Part shown: positions 1-9,894 of the stretch, piece by piece
How positions within the stretch are numbered: the stretch's first letter is position 1
How the letters are laid out: each line of letters opens with the position of its first letter
Source: Streptococcus himalayensis
GTDB taxonomy: Bacteria > Bacillota > Bacilli > Lactobacillales > Streptococcaceae
Length of the DNA: 64,000 bases
Assembly: GCF_001708305.1 (NCBI RefSeq)
Contig: NZ_CP016953.1
Coordinates: 1,631,501-1,695,500 of the forward strand
Direction of reading: 5' to 3'
Position numbers and translations under genes: made by a program
Notes under the pieces: model-generated
Databases searched by the model: none
Told to the model about the DNA's origin: nothing
Seen by the model: the letters and a program-made list of their open reading frames with translations, nothing else

Positions 1-701
1 AAGCTGCTCTTGAAGCTGCTAAAGCAGAACTTGCAACAGCCTTTGCAACTAGCTACGCTGCTGAAACCAAGGTCGCTGACGCTGAAAAGTTGGTTGCTGA
101 CATCAAAGCGCAAATCGAAACGAAACAAGCCCGCGTTCAAAAATTCGAAGCCCTACAAGCAAAACTAGCGCAAGAAAAAGCAGACTTGGAAGCTGAACTT
201 GCTAGCTACCACAACGCTGATGCAAACTTAGCTGCTGCTAAAGAAAAATTAGCAACCGCGGAAAACAAACTCGCTGAAGTGAGCAAGGAACTCGCGGCTG
301 AACAAGAAAAATTGGCTGCTCTTAAAGCAAAAGCCGCTATCGCCGCAGAAAATAACTTGGTTATTACGGAAGATGAACACGGCAATATCCACGCAGTTTT
401 GAACCAAAACTTGACCAATGAGAAACCAAGTTTGGATGTAGCAAGCTTACAAGAAAAAATTCTGAAAGAGCAAGCACAAGGTCAGCCAAAAGCGTTTTAC
501 GGAAAAGCTCCATTGCTCCAGACAAGCACACACTCCTCAAAAGTAGGAGCTGCTCAAGCCAGTGTACAGTCAAACTACTCTCGTATGGCGAAACACCACA
601 GCCTACCAAAAACAGGTATGATTAGCTCACTATGGACGATTTTTGGTCTCCTAGGCTTCGCTGCAAACCTACAAGCAGGACGCAAATATAAAAGAGGGTG
701 A
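1..701 (+). CDS. LPXTG-anchored alanine-rich coiled-coil surface protein, 3' part
   Basis: The reading frame is open from base 3, so the start lies before the window. The visible part (about 230 residues) is dominated by Ala, Lys, Glu and Leu in heptad-like order, which predicts a long coiled coil. The end carries a sortase signal: LPKTG, then a short hydrophobic stretch and a basic tail ending KYKRG. This is the layout of a cell-wall protein that sortase A links to peptidoglycan. The Ala-rich helical part resembles streptococcal surface proteins of the antigen I/II and M-like types, but the ligand-binding part is outside the window, so no adhesin family can be named. A membrane protein gene starts 4 bases after the stop and may be co-transcribed. 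Confidence 0.85.
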   Translation, partial: AALEAAKAELATAFATSYAAETKVADAEKLVADIKAQIETKQARVQKFEALQAKLAQEKADLEAELASYHNADANLAAAKEKLATAENKLAEVSKELAAEQEKLAALKAKAAIAAENNLVITEDEHGNIHAVLNQNLTNEKPSLDVASLQEKILKEQAQGQPKAFYGKAPLLQTSTHSSKVGAAQASVQSNYSRMAKHHSLPKTGMISSLWTIFGLLGFAANLQAGRKYKRG

Positions 702-704
702 AAA

Positions 705-1670
705 ATGGTAAGATGGTCTGAGAGAGAATACGGATATCAAGTTATTGTTTTTTGGATTCTATTAATAAGCGAATTAATAACTCTATTTCTTGGGATGAAC
801 TTTTTAGAACTGGTAAAAGATTTTCATCTTCCTTGTATCACTTTAGGTCTCCTAATAGGTCTATGGGGATATTGGCATAAATATGGAACTAATATTCTTG
901 CCTATCTAAACCATGTTGAACTTCAAGTTCTCGAAGAGTATGAGGTAAGTATAGAAATAGAAAAAACAGATAATGAGCGAATAACTCTAGTTTATCGAAC
1001 TATTTTATGGACTTTTGGTTTGGCAATTCTATTCAGCATTTTTCTGCTGTTTTGGATGAGTAACAAAAATTCTGTATTTTTTATCTTGGAGTTTCTTATT
1101 ATTCTATTTAGCTTTATTATTTCTTGTCTTATTTTCATTCCTAGTTATCAAGCGGTATTGAAATATGACAAGGTAGCATTTGATAAAAATTTCTATCTGA
1201 ATGTATGGAATTCTCTAGCCTTTGAAAATATAACAGAGCTTCAATTATTTCATCGAAATAAAGATTCAGTGACAGTGGAAGAAACGAAAAAAGTTAAGCT
1301 AAAATTAAAGGACTTAGATGCAGAGACTTTGGAGATTTTAAAGGGATTTTCTGATGTAAAAATCGGGAAATTCGAAGATAGTGCAAGTCGAACAGTTAGT
1401 CAAGTCATGGCGCGTTGGGGGACATTTGTCATCTGGATTGGTGGTATAAATTATGTTGTGCAAAAGTTTTTTGAAGCAGAGTTATTGAAGCAGTTGGATA
1501 ATCTATGGGGAGAGATTTTTCAGATAGTTATTTTACTAATTGTAATCGGAGTGCCGATTATTCTAGGGGGACTATTTATTTTCAACGAATTTTCCTATGA
1601 TCAAAAGCGCAAACAAGTTGATATTCTTCTTCCGAAAATGATAGAAGATGTTTTGCAATCCAGAACCTAG
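705..1670 (+). CDS. membrane protein of unknown function
   Basis: I do not recognise this 321-residue protein. It has about six hydrophobic segments: two near the N-terminus (residues about 10-30 and 40-58), two around 100-150, and two near the C-terminus (about 235-255 and 270-295). A soluble region of about 80 residues rich in Lys, Glu and Asp sits in the middle (about 155-235). Its codon and base use is more AT-rich than the housekeeping genes downstream, which suggests an accessory origin. The gene starts 4 bases after the sortase-anchored protein, so the two probably share a transcript. A terminator follows it. Possible roles include helping the surface protein or an unrelated signalling or transport function; the sequence does not decide. 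Confidence 0.6.
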   Translation: MVRWSEREYGYQVIVFWILLISELITLFLGMNFLELVKDFHLPCITLGLLIGLWGYWHKYGTNILAYLNHVELQVLEEYEVSIEIEKTDNERITLVYRTILWTFGLAILFSIFLLFWMSNKNSVFFILEFLIILFSFIISCLIFIPSYQAVLKYDKVAFDKNFYLNVWNSLAFENITELQLFHRNKDSVTVEETKKVKLKLKDLDAETLEILKGFSDVKIGKFEDSASRTVSQVMARWGTFVIWIGGINYVVQKFFEAELLKQLDNLWGEIFQIVILLIVIGVPIILGGLFIFNEFSYDQKRKQVDILLPKMIEDVLQSRT

Positions 1671-1682
1671 CAAGCTTCATTA

Positions 1683-1716
1683 AAAAAATCAAGACCGAGT
1701 GAGTCTTGATTTTTTG
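1683..1716. terminator. bidirectional Rho-independent terminator
   Basis: A 12-bp perfect stem (AAAAATCAAGAC with GTCTTGATTTTT) surrounds a 7-base loop, with T-rich sequence on one side and A-rich on the other. It separates the rightward membrane protein gene from the leftward tautomerase gene and can serve both. Confidence 0.85.
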
Positions 1717-1729
1717 TATTCTTGCGGTG

Positions 1730-1912
1730 TTACTTGGTTCTCATCTCACCTTGTGGAAAGTAGGTGCCTTCTGGCATGTCGTTGATAATGACATGAACGG
1801 CCTCTTTTGGGGCACCTGTGTGTTTGACGACAGCTGCAGTTACTTCCTTGGCCAAAGCCTTTTTCTGCTCTAGGCTCCGTCCTTCAAATAAATCAATGCG
1901 TACAAATGGCAT
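1730..1912 (-). CDS. 4-oxalocrotonate tautomerase family protein
   Basis: This 60-residue protein begins MPFVRIDLFEGRS, the normal N-terminus of the 4-oxalocrotonate tautomerase (MIF-like) superfamily. After Met removal Pro1 is the catalytic base. Length and the QKKALAKEV and VHVIINDMP segments fit the small homo-hexameric members. A strong Shine-Dalgarno (GGAGG) lies 5 bases before the ATG. In streptococci such genes commonly stand alone next to tdk; the physiological substrate is not known. It is transcribed divergently from tdk across about 120 bp. Confidence 0.85.
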   Translation of the reverse strand: MPFVRIDLFEGRSLEQKKALAKEVTAAVVKHTGAPKEAVHVIINDMPEGTYFPQGEMRTK

Positions 1913-1982
1913 AAGTTCCTCCTATAATGCTTGATAATATTATTTTATCACAAATGTGGTTTAAAAGCAGGACAGAATATGG

Positions 1983-1988
1983 TAAAAT
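1983..1988 (+). promoter_or_regulatory. -10 element upstream of tdk
   Basis: TAAAAT preceded by TGG gives an extended -10 box about 50 bp before the tdk start. The matching -35 (TTTAAA) is weak. Confidence 0.4.
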
Positions 1989-2035
1989 GGAAGGAAGAAA
2001 AAATGGGAGTAGTGATTAGTAGATAAGAGAAGACG

Positions 2036-2635
2036 ATGGCTCAGTTATATTATAAATACGGCACGATGAATTCGGGCAAAACAATCGAAATTTTAAAAGT
2101 AGCACACAATTATGAGGAGCAGGGCAAGGGTGTGGTGATTATGACCAGTGCTCTGGATACGCGTGATGGCTATGGCCTGGTGTCCAGCCGCATTGGGATG
2201 CAAAGAGAAGCGATGGCGATTGAGGAGGAGACAGATATCTTTGGTTTCATCGAATCCTTACATCCCAAACCCTACTGTCTCTTGATTGATGAGGCTCAAT
2301 TCCTGAGGCGTCACCATGTCTATGATTTGGCAAGGGTGGTGGATGAGCTAGGAGTGCCAGTCATGGCCTTCGGCCTTAAAAATGACTTTCGCAATGAATT
2401 ATTTGAAGGTTCTAAGTACCTCTTGCTCTTGGCTGATAAGATTGATGAGATTAAGACCATTTGCCAATATTGCTCTAAAAAAGCAACGATGGTGTTAAGG
2501 ACGGACCACGGAAAGCCAGTCTATGATGGCAAACAAATACAAATCGGTGGCAATGAGACCTATATTTCCGTTTGTCGGAAACACTATTTTACCCCAGAAA
2601 TAAAAGGAGAATTAAACAAACATGAACATTTATGA
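2036..2635 (+). CDS. tdk: thymidine kinase
   Basis: Salvages thymidine by ATP-dependent phosphorylation to dTMP in the cytoplasm. The 199-residue protein has the type II thymidine kinase layout: a P-loop GTMNSGKT at residues 9-16, the DEAQF motif at 85-89 with the catalytic Glu86, and a zinc site from CQYC (143, 146) and Cys180/His183 in the lasso region. Length is typical for the family. The stop overlaps the prfA start by 14 bases, so tdk and prfA are translationally coupled, an arrangement common in streptococci. Confidence 0.97.
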   Translation: MAQLYYKYGTMNSGKTIEILKVAHNYEEQGKGVVIMTSALDTRDGYGLVSSRIGMQREAMAIEEETDIFGFIESLHPKPYCLLIDEAQFLRRHHVYDLARVVDELGVPVMAFGLKNDFRNELFEGSKYLLLLADKIDEIKTICQYCSKKATMVLRTDHGKPVYDGKQIQIGGNETYISVCRKHYFTPEIKGELNKHEHL

Positions 2636-3701
2636 TCAGCTTCAAACGGTAGAAGATCGCTATGACGAACTTGGAGAGTTATTAAGTGATCCAGATGTCG
2701 TCAGCGATACCAAGCGTTTTATGGAGTTATCAAAAGAAGAAGCTGCAACCCGTGAGACTGTCACAGCCTATCGTGAGTATAAAAAGGTGCTTCAAAACAT
2801 CATTGATGCCGAGGAAATGATTAAGGATGCGTCAGGAGATGCGGACCTAGAAGAAATGGCCAAGGAAGAACTCAAGACTGCCAAGGCTGATAAGGAAGCC
2901 TATGAGGAAAAATTAAAGATTTTGCTCCTACCTAAAGATCCAAACGACGACAAGAACATCATCTTGGAAATCCGTGGAGCAGCTGGTGGAGATGAAGCAG
3001 CCCTCTTTGCAGGAGATTTGCTAACCATGTACCAAAAATTTGCAGAAAGCCAAGGCTGGCGTTTTGAAGTCATGGAGGCTTCTTACAATGGTGTTGGTGG
3101 GATTAAAGAGGTTGTTGCTATGGTGTCTGGGCAATCGGTTTATTCCAAGTTGAAATACGAATCAGGTGCTCACCGCGTGCAGCGTGTACCGGTTACAGAA
3201 AGCCAAGGGCGTGTCCACACTTCAACGGCAACGGTCTTGATTATGCCAGAAATTGAAGAAGTCGAGTATGATATCGATCCAAAAGACTTGCGGATTGACA
3301 TTTACCATGCCTCAGGTGCTGGTGGACAGAATGTCAACAAGGTTGCAACAGCCGTGCGGATTGTCCATTTGCCAACCAATATCAAGGTAGAAATGCAGGA
3401 AGAGCGTACTCAGCAGAAAAACCGTGACAAGGCGATGAAAGTCATTCGGGCTCGTGTGGCAGATCATTTTGCCCAAATTGCTCAAGATGAGCAAGATGCA
3501 GAGCGTAAGTCAACCATTGGTACGGGAGATCGTTCAGAGCGGATTCGTACCTACAATTTCCCTCAAAACCGTGTGACGGATCACCGGATTGGTTTAACGC
3601 TTCAAAAACTCGATACGATTTTATCTGGTAAAATGGATGAAGTCATCGATGCCTTGGTGCTCTATGACCAAACGCAAAAATTAGAAGAGTTGAATAAATA
3701 A
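2622..3701 (+). CDS. prfA: peptide chain release factor 1
   Basis: RF1 reads UAA and UAG stop codons and triggers release of the finished peptide. The 359-residue protein has the GGQ catalytic tripeptide at 234-236 ([10 protein letters not shown]) and the codon-reading PxT motif as PVT at 190-192 in [10 protein letters not shown]. The GGQ glutamine is the residue methylated by PrmC, which is encoded next. The start ATG lies inside the end of tdk and the last base is shared with the start of prmC, giving a chain of overlapping genes. Confidence 0.97.
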   Translation: MNIYDQLQTVEDRYDELGELLSDPDVVSDTKRFMELSKEEAATRETVTAYREYKKVLQNIIDAEEMIKDASGDADLEEMAKEELKTAKADKEAYEEKLKILLLPKDPNDDKNIILEIRGAAGGDEAALFAGDLLTMYQKFAESQGWRFEVMEASYNGVGGIKEVVAMVSGQSVYSKLKYESGAHRVQRVPVTESQGRVHTSTATVLIMPEIEEVEYDIDPKDLRIDIYHASGAGGQNVNKVATAVRIVHLPTNIKVEMQEERTQQKNRDKAMKVIRARVADHFAQIAQDEQDAERKSTIGTGDRSERIRTYNFPQNRVTDHRIGLTLQKLDTILSGKMDEVIDALVLYDQTQKLEELNK

Positions 3702-4531
3702 TGAATTACGCGCAATTGTTTTCACGTTATGAAAGCAAGTTGGATGAGATAGGAGAAGAGCCAGAAAGTTTAGCTTATACCTTTCGTGCATTGAAGCAGC
3801 TGACTCTGACAGATTTCGTTTTATTGCTGACGAAAGAAGTAACGAAAGACGATAAGAATCTGTTAGAGATGATTTTTCAGCAGCTAGCCCTGCATGTTCC
3901 AGCACAATACATTATTGGAAAGACAAATTTTCATGGTTTGGAATTTTCAGTAGATCCAAGAGTGTTAATTCCTCGTCCTGAGACAGAAGAGCTAGTTGAC
4001 CTCATTCTGACAGAAAATAATGCAACGAACCTTGCAGTACTCGACATTGGAACAGGAAGCGGAGCGATTGCGATTAGTCTTGCTAAGGCGCACCAGAACT
4101 GGAAGGTAACAGCCTCAGATATTTCACTAGATGCTCTTGCTGTTGCTCAGGAAAATGCAAAGCAGAATCAAATCGAACTTGCCTTTGTCCAGTCCAATGT
4201 TTGGCAGGACATCAAGGGACAGTATGACATCATCGTCTCCAATCCCCCCTATATCGCACGAGCAGATGTGGAAGAAGTCGGCTTAAATGTGCTTCATTCA
4301 GAGCCGCACATAGCCTTATTTGCAGAAGAAGACGGGCTTGCTATTTATCGACAGATTGCAGAAAGAGCAGCAGAATTTCTGACGGAAAAAGGGAAAATTT
4401 ACCTAGAAATCGGGTATAAACAGGGACAACAAGTAAAAGACCTTTTCCAAACTGCCTTTCCAGAAAAACGCGTCCGCGTTCTCAAAGACCAATTTGGACA
4501 AGATAGGATAGTAGTGGTGGATCATGGATAA
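3701..4531 (+). CDS. prmC: peptide chain release factor N5-glutamine methyltransferase
   Basis: Transfers a methyl group from S-adenosylmethionine to the GGQ glutamine of RF1 and RF2. The 276-residue protein has the N-terminal helical domain of the HemK family, the SAM-binding loop DIGTGSG at 115-121, and the NPPY active-site motif at 181-184 that holds the glutamine amide. It overlaps prfA by one base and the next gene by 8 bases. The prfA-prmC pairing supports the assignment over other N5/N6 methyltransferases. Confidence 0.96.
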   Translation: MNYAQLFSRYESKLDEIGEEPESLAYTFRALKQLTLTDFVLLLTKEVTKDDKNLLEMIFQQLALHVPAQYIIGKTNFHGLEFSVDPRVLIPRPETEELVDLILTENNATNLAVLDIGTGSGAIAISLAKAHQNWKVTASDISLDALAVAQENAKQNQIELAFVQSNVWQDIKGQYDIIVSNPPYIARADVEEVGLNVLHSEPHIALFAEEDGLAIYRQIAERAAEFLTEKGKIYLEIGYKQGQQVKDLFQTAFPEKRVRVLKDQFGQDRIVVVDHG

Positions 4532-5129
4532 GATTGCACAAATTTTAGAAACTGGTGGAGCAGTCGTACTCCCTACGGAAACAGTTTATGGCTTGTTTGG
4601 TCGAGCCTTAGATAAAGAAGCTGTCCAGCGTGTCTATGATCTCAAAAAACGCCCGCTAGATAAGGCGATGAACTTAAATGTTGCCTCTTTAGAAGAGGTT
4701 CTAGCCTTTTCCAAAAATCAACCAGCATTTTTACCGAAGCTCGTTGACCGTTTTTTACCTGGGCCCTTGACCATTATTTTACAGGCAAATGACCAAGTTC
4801 CTCACTGGGTTAATTCTGGAATGAAGACAGTTGGTTTTCGGATTCCTAGCCACCCTGTGACACTTGATTTGATTACATCATTTGGACCTCTGATTGGACC
4901 GTCTGCGAATCTCTCTGGCAAGACCAGTGGTGTCTTGTTTGATCAGATTATCGAGGACTTCCATGGTGAGGTTATTGGGGTAAAAGATGATGGTTTCTTA
5001 ACAGGACAAGATTCCACCATTTTGGACTTGTCAGGGGAGGAAGCCCAGATTTTACGCCAAGGCACTATCACTCGCGAGGACCTTCTCGCTCAGCTACCAG
5101 AACTCACATTTAAAGGAGAAAACGCATGA
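4524..5129 (+). CDS. L-threonylcarbamoyladenylate synthase (Sua5/YrdC/YwlC family)
   Basis: Makes threonylcarbamoyl-AMP from threonine, bicarbonate and ATP for the t6A modification at position 37 of ANN-decoding tRNAs. The 201-residue protein shows the family motifs: PTETVYGL at 17-24, KKRP at 41-44 and GPSANLSGK around 126-133. It is the short form, with a YrdC domain and little of the Sua5 C-terminal extension. It overlaps prmC by 8 bases and glyA by 4 bases, so it is part of the same translation-linked operon. Confidence 0.93.
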   Translation: MDKIAQILETGGAVVLPTETVYGLFGRALDKEAVQRVYDLKKRPLDKAMNLNVASLEEVLAFSKNQPAFLPKLVDRFLPGPLTIILQANDQVPHWVNSGMKTVGFRIPSHPVTLDLITSFGPLIGPSANLSGKTSGVLFDQIIEDFHGEVIGVKDDGFLTGQDSTILDLSGEEAQILRQGTITREDLLAQLPELTFKGENA

Positions 5130-6382
5130 TTTTTGATAAAGAAGATTACAAGGCATTTGATAAAGAACTATGGGATGCTATTTCTGCAGAAGAACAGCGC
5201 CAGCAACACAATATTGAATTGATTGCTTCAGAAAATGTTGTTTCAAAAGCAGTCATGGCAGCTCAAGGTTCTATTTTGACCAATAAATACGCAGAAGGCT
5301 ATCCTAGTCGCCGTTATTATGGTGGAACGGAGTGCGTGGATATCGTGGAAAGTCTTGCGATTGAGCGTGCTAAAGAAATCTTTGGGGCAAAATTTGCCAA
5401 TGTCCAGCCTCATTCTGGTAGCCAAGCCAATTGTGCAGCCTATATGGCCTTGATTGAGCCAGGCGATACGGTCATGGGAATGGACTTGGCAGCAGGCGGT
5501 CACTTGACCCATGGAGCAGCCGTTAGCTTTTCTGGACAAACTTACAACTTTGTCGCCTACAATGTCGATAAGGAAACAGGTTTGTTAGATTACGATGCTC
5601 TTTTAGCCCAAGCAAAAGAAGTCCAACCAAAACTCATTGTCGCAGGAGCTTCTGCCTATGCTCGTATCATTGATTTTGCTAAATTCCGTGAAATTGCAGA
5701 TAGCGTTGGTGCTAAACTCATGGTTGATATGGCACATATCGCTGGACTTGTCGCAGCTGGTTTACATCCAAATCCAGTCCCTTATGCTCATATCACGACA
5801 ACAACGACCCACAAAACCCTCCGTGGACCTCGTGGTGGCTTGATTTTGACCAATGATGAAGAATTAGCTAAGAAAATCAATTCAGCGATTTTCCCTGGTA
5901 TCCAAGGTGGACCACTGGAACATGTGATTGCTGCCAAAGCAGTTGCCTTCAAGGAAGTTTTAGATCCAGCTTTTAAGGAGTATGCTCAAAATGTCATCGC
6001 AAATAGCAAGGCTATGGCAGATGTTTTCCTAGCCCATGACAAATTCCAAGTCATCACAGGTGGAACTGACAATCACCTCTTCCTTGTTGATGTGACGAAG
6101 GTCGTTGAAAATGGAAAAGTAGCCCAAAATCTCTTGGACGAAGTCCATATTACCTTAAATAAAAATTCTATTCCATTTGAAACCTTGTCACCATTTAAGA
6201 CAAGTGGTATTCGAATTGGTTCTGCAGCGATTACTGCTCGTGGATTTGGTATTGAAGAAGCACGTAAGGTGGCTGAATTGACCATTAAAGCCTTGGAAAA
6301 TGCAGACAATGAGGCAGTTCTTGAAGAAGTCCGTCAAGAAGTACGGGCCTTGACAGATGCCTTTCCACTTTATGAGGCTTAA
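5126..6382 (+). CDS. glyA: serine hydroxymethyltransferase
   Basis: PLP enzyme that interconverts serine and glycine and charges tetrahydrofolate with a methylene group, feeding purine, dTMP and methionine synthesis. The 418-residue protein has the normal family length. The PLP lysine is Lys230 in [15 protein letters not shown], and [13 protein letters not shown] at 55-67 is the conserved substrate loop. The start ATG overlaps the previous gene by 4 bases and has AAAGGAGAA before it. It connects metabolically with fhs at 21258-22928. Confidence 0.97.
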   Translation: MIFDKEDYKAFDKELWDAISAEEQRQQHNIELIASENVVSKAVMAAQGSILTNKYAEGYPSRRYYGGTECVDIVESLAIERAKEIFGAKFANVQPHSGSQANCAAYMALIEPGDTVMGMDLAAGGHLTHGAAVSFSGQTYNFVAYNVDKETGLLDYDALLAQAKEVQPKLIVAGASAYARIIDFAKFREIADSVGAKLMVDMAHIAGLVAAGLHPNPVPYAHITTTTTHKTLRGPRGGLILTNDEELAKKINSAIFPGIQGGPLEHVIAAKAVAFKEVLDPAFKEYAQNVIANSKAMADVFLAHDKFQVITGGTDNHLFLVDVTKVVENGKVAQNLLDEVHITLNKNSIPFETLSPFKTSGIRIGSAAITARGFGIEEARKVAELTIKALENADNEAVLEEVRQEVRALTDAFPLYEA

Positions 6383-6387
6383 TCTCA

Positions 6388-7362
6388 ATGGATTTGTATA
6401 TTAAAAAGGCAGTTATTCATCAATTTTCGCCTGAGGATACAGAGTTACAACTAGCAGATAAATATCTCAATATTACTCCCAAGATTGAAGAATACCTTCG
6501 TAAGAAAATCGAGCGAGTGTATTCAGACGAAGCTAAAACAGGTGTTTTCGAGGCTGAAAACATCTTTTTAGCCGACCTTTCAGACGATTTGCTAGAAACC
6601 TCCATCACTATTGCCAAACGCTGGCAGGAAGAATTCGTCATTAGTGAACAGCAAAAAACCAACGATTTGATTTTTATTCAGTTTGATAAGGAAGGCGTTC
6701 AGCATTTTGCTTTCTTGCGGATTTCTCTGCGTGAAACGTTGACCCATTTGGGGGTGGAAGCAGACAATCCCATCAAGCTTACGCAAAATAATCTTCCTGG
6801 CTTTGGTTCTAGTCCTGATGAAGGCTTGGTCGTGAATATAAGCAGTCGAAAATATCACTTGATTGAAAAGCGGATTAAATACAATGGAGCCTTTCTCAAT
6901 TATTTTTCTGAGAATTTGCTCCAAGTACAGCCCAAAATTTCTCCGCAAAAGTCCATCAAAGAAATTGAAAAGACAGCTCAAAAGATTGCTGAAACCTTTC
7001 AAACGGATGATTTCCAATTTCAATCCAAGGTGAAATCCAGTATTTTTAAAAACTTGGAAGAAAGTGATAGTTTATCGCCTGAGCAATTGGCAAATGACCT
7101 CTTTGATGACAATTTAACGGCTCGCTTGCAGTTTGTCGATCGTGTTAAAGAAAGTATCCCAGAGCCAATTCGGTTTGATGAAATCGATAGTAGCCGGCAA
7201 AAGAAAAAATTTGAAAATCAGAAATTATCTCTCTCAAATGGAATAGAGCTGATTGTGCCAACAAACATTTATGAGGATGCTGAGTCTGTTGAATTTATCC
7301 AGAATGACAACGGAACCTATTCCATCCTGATTAAGAATATAGAAGATATTACCAGTAAATAA
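6388..7362 (+). CDS. nucleoid-associated protein (NdpA/YejK family)
   Basis: The 324-residue protein begins [17 protein letters not shown] and matches the nucleoid-associated NdpA family (37-kDa nucleoid protein). No enzyme motifs or membrane segments are seen; it is acidic and soluble. Family members co-purify with bacterial nucleoids, but their role is poorly defined. The gene starts 5 bases after glyA without a clear Shine-Dalgarno of its own beyond the end of glyA (GAGG), and it overlaps the next gene by one base, so it is probably translated by coupling within the operon. Confidence 0.85.
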   Translation: MDLYIKKAVIHQFSPEDTELQLADKYLNITPKIEEYLRKKIERVYSDEAKTGVFEAENIFLADLSDDLLETSITIAKRWQEEFVISEQQKTNDLIFIQFDKEGVQHFAFLRISLRETLTHLGVEADNPIKLTQNNLPGFGSSPDEGLVVNISSRKYHLIEKRIKYNGAFLNYFSENLLQVQPKISPQKSIKEIEKTAQKIAETFQTDDFQFQSKVKSSIFKNLEESDSLSPEQLANDLFDDNLTARLQFVDRVKESIPEPIRFDEIDSSRQKKKFENQKLSLSNGIELIVPTNIYEDAESVEFIQNDNGTYSILIKNIEDITSK

Positions 7363-7964
7363 TGCTTAAATTTTTAAAAAGAATAGTCATCCTTCTTATC
7401 CTGATTTTTATAGGCTATAAAGCCATAGAAACGCACCAGAATGTCAAACAAGTGATGAGTTATCAGGCTATGGTCAGAGAAGTCTTGGATGAACAAGATA
7501 CGCAGGCCAATGAAGAGCTTGTGCTAGCCATGATTTATACAGAAACTAAAGGGAAAAAAGCAGATGTCATGCAGTCGAGCGAAAGTGCGACTGGCGAGAT
7601 CAATTCCATCCAAGACAATAAGGAAAGCATTCGTCAGGGCATTCAGACCTTATCAGATAATCTGATGGTTGCTGAGGAAAAACAGGTGGACGTTTGGACA
7701 GCTGTTCAAGCTTACAACTTTGGACCAGCCTATATTGACTTTATCGCAGATCACGGCGGAGAAAATAGTGTGGATTTAGCTAAAGAGTATTCTCGAACGG
7801 TTGTGGCACCGAGCCTTGGAAATGTGACTGGGAAAACCTATTTTTATGCTCATCCGATTGCCCTTTTACATGGCTCAGAACTTTATATCAACGGTGGGAA
7901 TTATTACTATTCCCGCCAAGTACGGCTAAATCTATACCTTATTCGTTTGCTGGGCTGGTTTTAG
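7362..7964 (+). CDS. lysozyme-like protein, pneumococcal vaccine antigen A (PvaA) type
   Basis: This 200-residue protein has one N-terminal membrane anchor (residues about 5-22) and an extracellular lysozyme-like domain. The segment [14 protein letters not shown] carries a Glu in the place of the catalytic acid of lytic transglycosylases, followed by a Q-S-S-E-S stretch and [14 protein letters not shown], which is typical of the PvaA/Slt-like family of Gram-positive bacteria. It probably cuts or binds peptidoglycan at the cell surface. It overlaps the nucleoid protein gene by one base, the same order as in other streptococci. Confidence 0.85.
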   Translation: MLKFLKRIVILLILIFIGYKAIETHQNVKQVMSYQAMVREVLDEQDTQANEELVLAMIYTETKGKKADVMQSSESATGEINSIQDNKESIRQGIQTLSDNLMVAEEKQVDVWTAVQAYNFGPAYIDFIADHGGENSVDLAKEYSRTVVAPSLGNVTGKTYFYAHPIALLHGSELYINGGNYYYSRQVRLNLYLIRLLGWF

Positions 7965-8005
7965 TCCTAGAAAGATTTTATCGGATAGGAAAGGGGATAA
8001 AAGGA

Positions 8006-8042
8006 GTAGAAAGACGGATTGGGTATTTCTACCTCTTTTTCT
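8006..8042 (+). terminator. probable Rho-independent terminator
   Basis: GAGTAGAAA pairs with TTTCTACCTC (one bulged C) around a 13-base loop and is followed by the T-rich CTTTTTCTTT. It ends the tdk to lysozyme-like operon. Confidence 0.6.
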
Positions 8043-8074
8043 TTCCTAAAATACTACTCAAAAAGGAGAAAAAC

Positions 8075-8836
8075 ATGGCACGTTATGTATTGATTACAGG
8101 TGCGACAAGCGGAATTGGAAAAGCAATGGCTTACGCATTTGCTGACAACCAAGATTATCTGATTTTGACCGGTCGCAGGGTGAACAAGTTAAAAGAGATT
8201 CAGGCAGATTTGACAGCAAAATATGGGATTAGTGTCCATTACTATCAAATGGATGTCACACAAGCAGCAGAAGTGGCAGCTGTTTGTCGGCAAATTCTGC
8301 ATGATGTTCCTCAGATTGATATTTTAATCAACAATGCAGGCTTGGCTCTGGGGTTGGAAAAGTTCCATAAATATGAGGTGACGGATATGGTTACGATGCT
8401 GGATACCAATGTCAAGGGACTGTTGTATGTTACTCGTCAAATATTACCAAGTATGGTAGAGAAAAATACAGGTCATATCATCAATATTGGCTCAACAGCA
8501 GGGATCTATGCCTATGCAGGTGCAGCAGTCTATGCAGCAACAAAATCAGCTGTCAAAGTATTGAGTGACGGTATTCGTATTGATACGATTGATACAAATA
8601 TCAAGGTGACAACTATTCAGCCAGGAATTGTCGAGACGGATTTTAGCGAAGTTCGCTTCCATGGAGACAAGGAAAGAGCAGCGACGGTTTATCAGGGCAT
8701 TGAAGCACTACAAGCAGAGGATATTGCCCAAAGTGTCTTATTTGTTGCCAATCAGCCTTCTCATGTACAGATTTCCGATATGACTATTATGGCAACCAAG
8801 CAAGCAACAGGCTTCCTGATTCATCGAGAAAAATAG
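8075..8836 (+). CDS. SDR family NAD(P)-dependent oxidoreductase
   Basis: A 253-residue classical short-chain dehydrogenase. It has the dinucleotide loop TGATSGIG at 8-15, NNAG at 86-89 and the catalytic triad Ser140, Tyr153 and Lys157 (YAATK). A basic GRR at about 33-35 after the second strand suggests NADP rather than NAD. It is closest in style to the YdfG group, which oxidises 3-hydroxy acids and reduces various carbonyls, but the substrate cannot be read from sequence. It has a strong Shine-Dalgarno (AAAGGAG) and appears monocistronic, between a terminator and the promoter of the next gene. Confidence 0.9.
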   Translation: MARYVLITGATSGIGKAMAYAFADNQDYLILTGRRVNKLKEIQADLTAKYGISVHYYQMDVTQAAEVAAVCRQILHDVPQIDILINNAGLALGLEKFHKYEVTDMVTMLDTNVKGLLYVTRQILPSMVEKNTGHIINIGSTAGIYAYAGAAVYAATKSAVKVLSDGIRIDTIDTNIKVTTIQPGIVETDFSEVRFHGDKERAATVYQGIEALQAEDIAQSVLFVANQPSHVQISDMTIMATKQATGFLIHREK

Positions 8837-8890
8837 GAACTTTCCCAAGAGGTGATTTCGGATTGGGTTCATTTTGCGAGTAATTTTTCA

Positions 8891-8919
8891 TTGTAAGAAG
8901 GCAAGAAGCATGCTATACT
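8891..8919 (+). promoter_or_regulatory. promoter of the DUF915 hydrolase gene
   Basis: TTGTAA (8891-8896), a 17-bp spacer and an extended -10 TGC-TATACT (8914-8919), followed by the start codon about 22 bp later. Confidence 0.65.
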
Positions 8920-8941
8920 AGAAAGAGAAAGTGAGGTTCGT

Positions 8942-9787
8942 GTGAGAGGTAAAGCTATCGGTATTGGTCTAGGAATTATCCTTCTAGCCAGCTTGGGTTG
9001 GTTCTTCTTTTCATCCAAGTCAGAGTCCCTAGATACTAAAAATTATGTCCAGTCATCCATTCCGACTCTCTTTTTTCATGGTTATGGAAGCAGTGCCAAT
9101 GCTGAAAAACACATGACTAGAGCAGCCCAAAAAGCTGGGGTCACAAAAACCATTATCCGTGCAACTGTGAAGCAAGACGGTCAAGTGTTGTTAGAAGGAG
9201 AGATTCCATCTGGAGCTGTTAACCCCATTGTGGAAGTCAATTACCAAGACAATCGAAATTCAAATTATCAGCAGGATGCACAATACGCAAAAGCAGTGGT
9301 GACCAAATTGCAGGAGACCTATGGTTTTACAGAGATGAATATGGTTGGTCATTCCATGGGAAACATGTCCATTTTATTTTATATGTTGGAATATGGAAGC
9401 GATGAACACCTTCCAAAACTGATGAAGCAAGTCAATATTGCCAATCATGTCAACGGTTTAGAAGGTCTGGATTTGCCAAGTCATCCTGACATCAATCCAG
9501 AAACCGGTCAGCCCCAAGAAATGAGTGCAAGCTATCAAAAACTTCTCGGATTAAAAGAAATTTTCCCACAAAATCAAGTTAAAGTCCTGAATATTTATGG
9601 TGATATTGGAGGGGAAACCGATGGATCGGTCCTAAACCTATCGTCTAGAAGTCTCAAATATCTCCTAGGAGATCACGCTAAATCCTATGAGGAACAAAAA
9701 ATCACTGGAAAATTAGCCCAACATAGTCAACTTCATGAAAATCCAGAGGTAGATGAGTTGCTAATTCACTTTTTATGGAAAAAATAA
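8942..9787 (+). CDS. alpha/beta hydrolase, DUF915 type, membrane-anchored or secreted
   Basis: The 281-residue protein starts at GTG with GTGAGG upstream. An N-terminal hydrophobic segment (residues about 6-23) acts as signal or anchor with no lipobox Cys. The rest is an alpha/beta hydrolase: HGYGSSANAEKHM at 46-58 forms the oxyanion region, VGHSMGN carries the nucleophile Ser138, and a later Asp (in YGDIGGETDG) and His (in QHSQLHENPEV) complete a triad. This matches the DUF915 family common in streptococci and lactobacilli, which act on unknown esters outside the cell. It has its own promoter. Confidence 0.85.
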   Translation: MRGKAIGIGLGIILLASLGWFFFSSKSESLDTKNYVQSSIPTLFFHGYGSSANAEKHMTRAAQKAGVTKTIIRATVKQDGQVLLEGEIPSGAVNPIVEVNYQDNRNSNYQQDAQYAKAVVTKLQETYGFTEMNMVGHSMGNMSILFYMLEYGSDEHLPKLMKQVNIANHVNGLEGLDLPSHPDINPETGQPQEMSASYQKLLGLKEIFPQNQVKVLNIYGDIGGETDGSVLNLSSRSLKYLLGDHAKSYEEQKITGKLAQHSQLHENPEVDELLIHFLWKK

Positions 9788-9894
9788 AGATAAGCTTTGT
9801 TTAAGTTTTATCCCTTATAGTGGATTTATCTGAAAGCAAGAGAAATCAATTGGCTTTTGGATAATCCATTTTTATATGAGAAAATGAGGAGTAT

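Noticed and set aside
190..300. Repetitive alanine/lysine codons of the surface protein as a tandem DNA repeat
   Set aside because: The pattern comes from coiled-coil heptads; no exact DNA repeat unit recurs.
6592..7023. 143-codon open frame on the minus strand
   Set aside because: It lies wholly inside the nucleoid-protein gene on the other strand, has no ribosome site and an odd composition.
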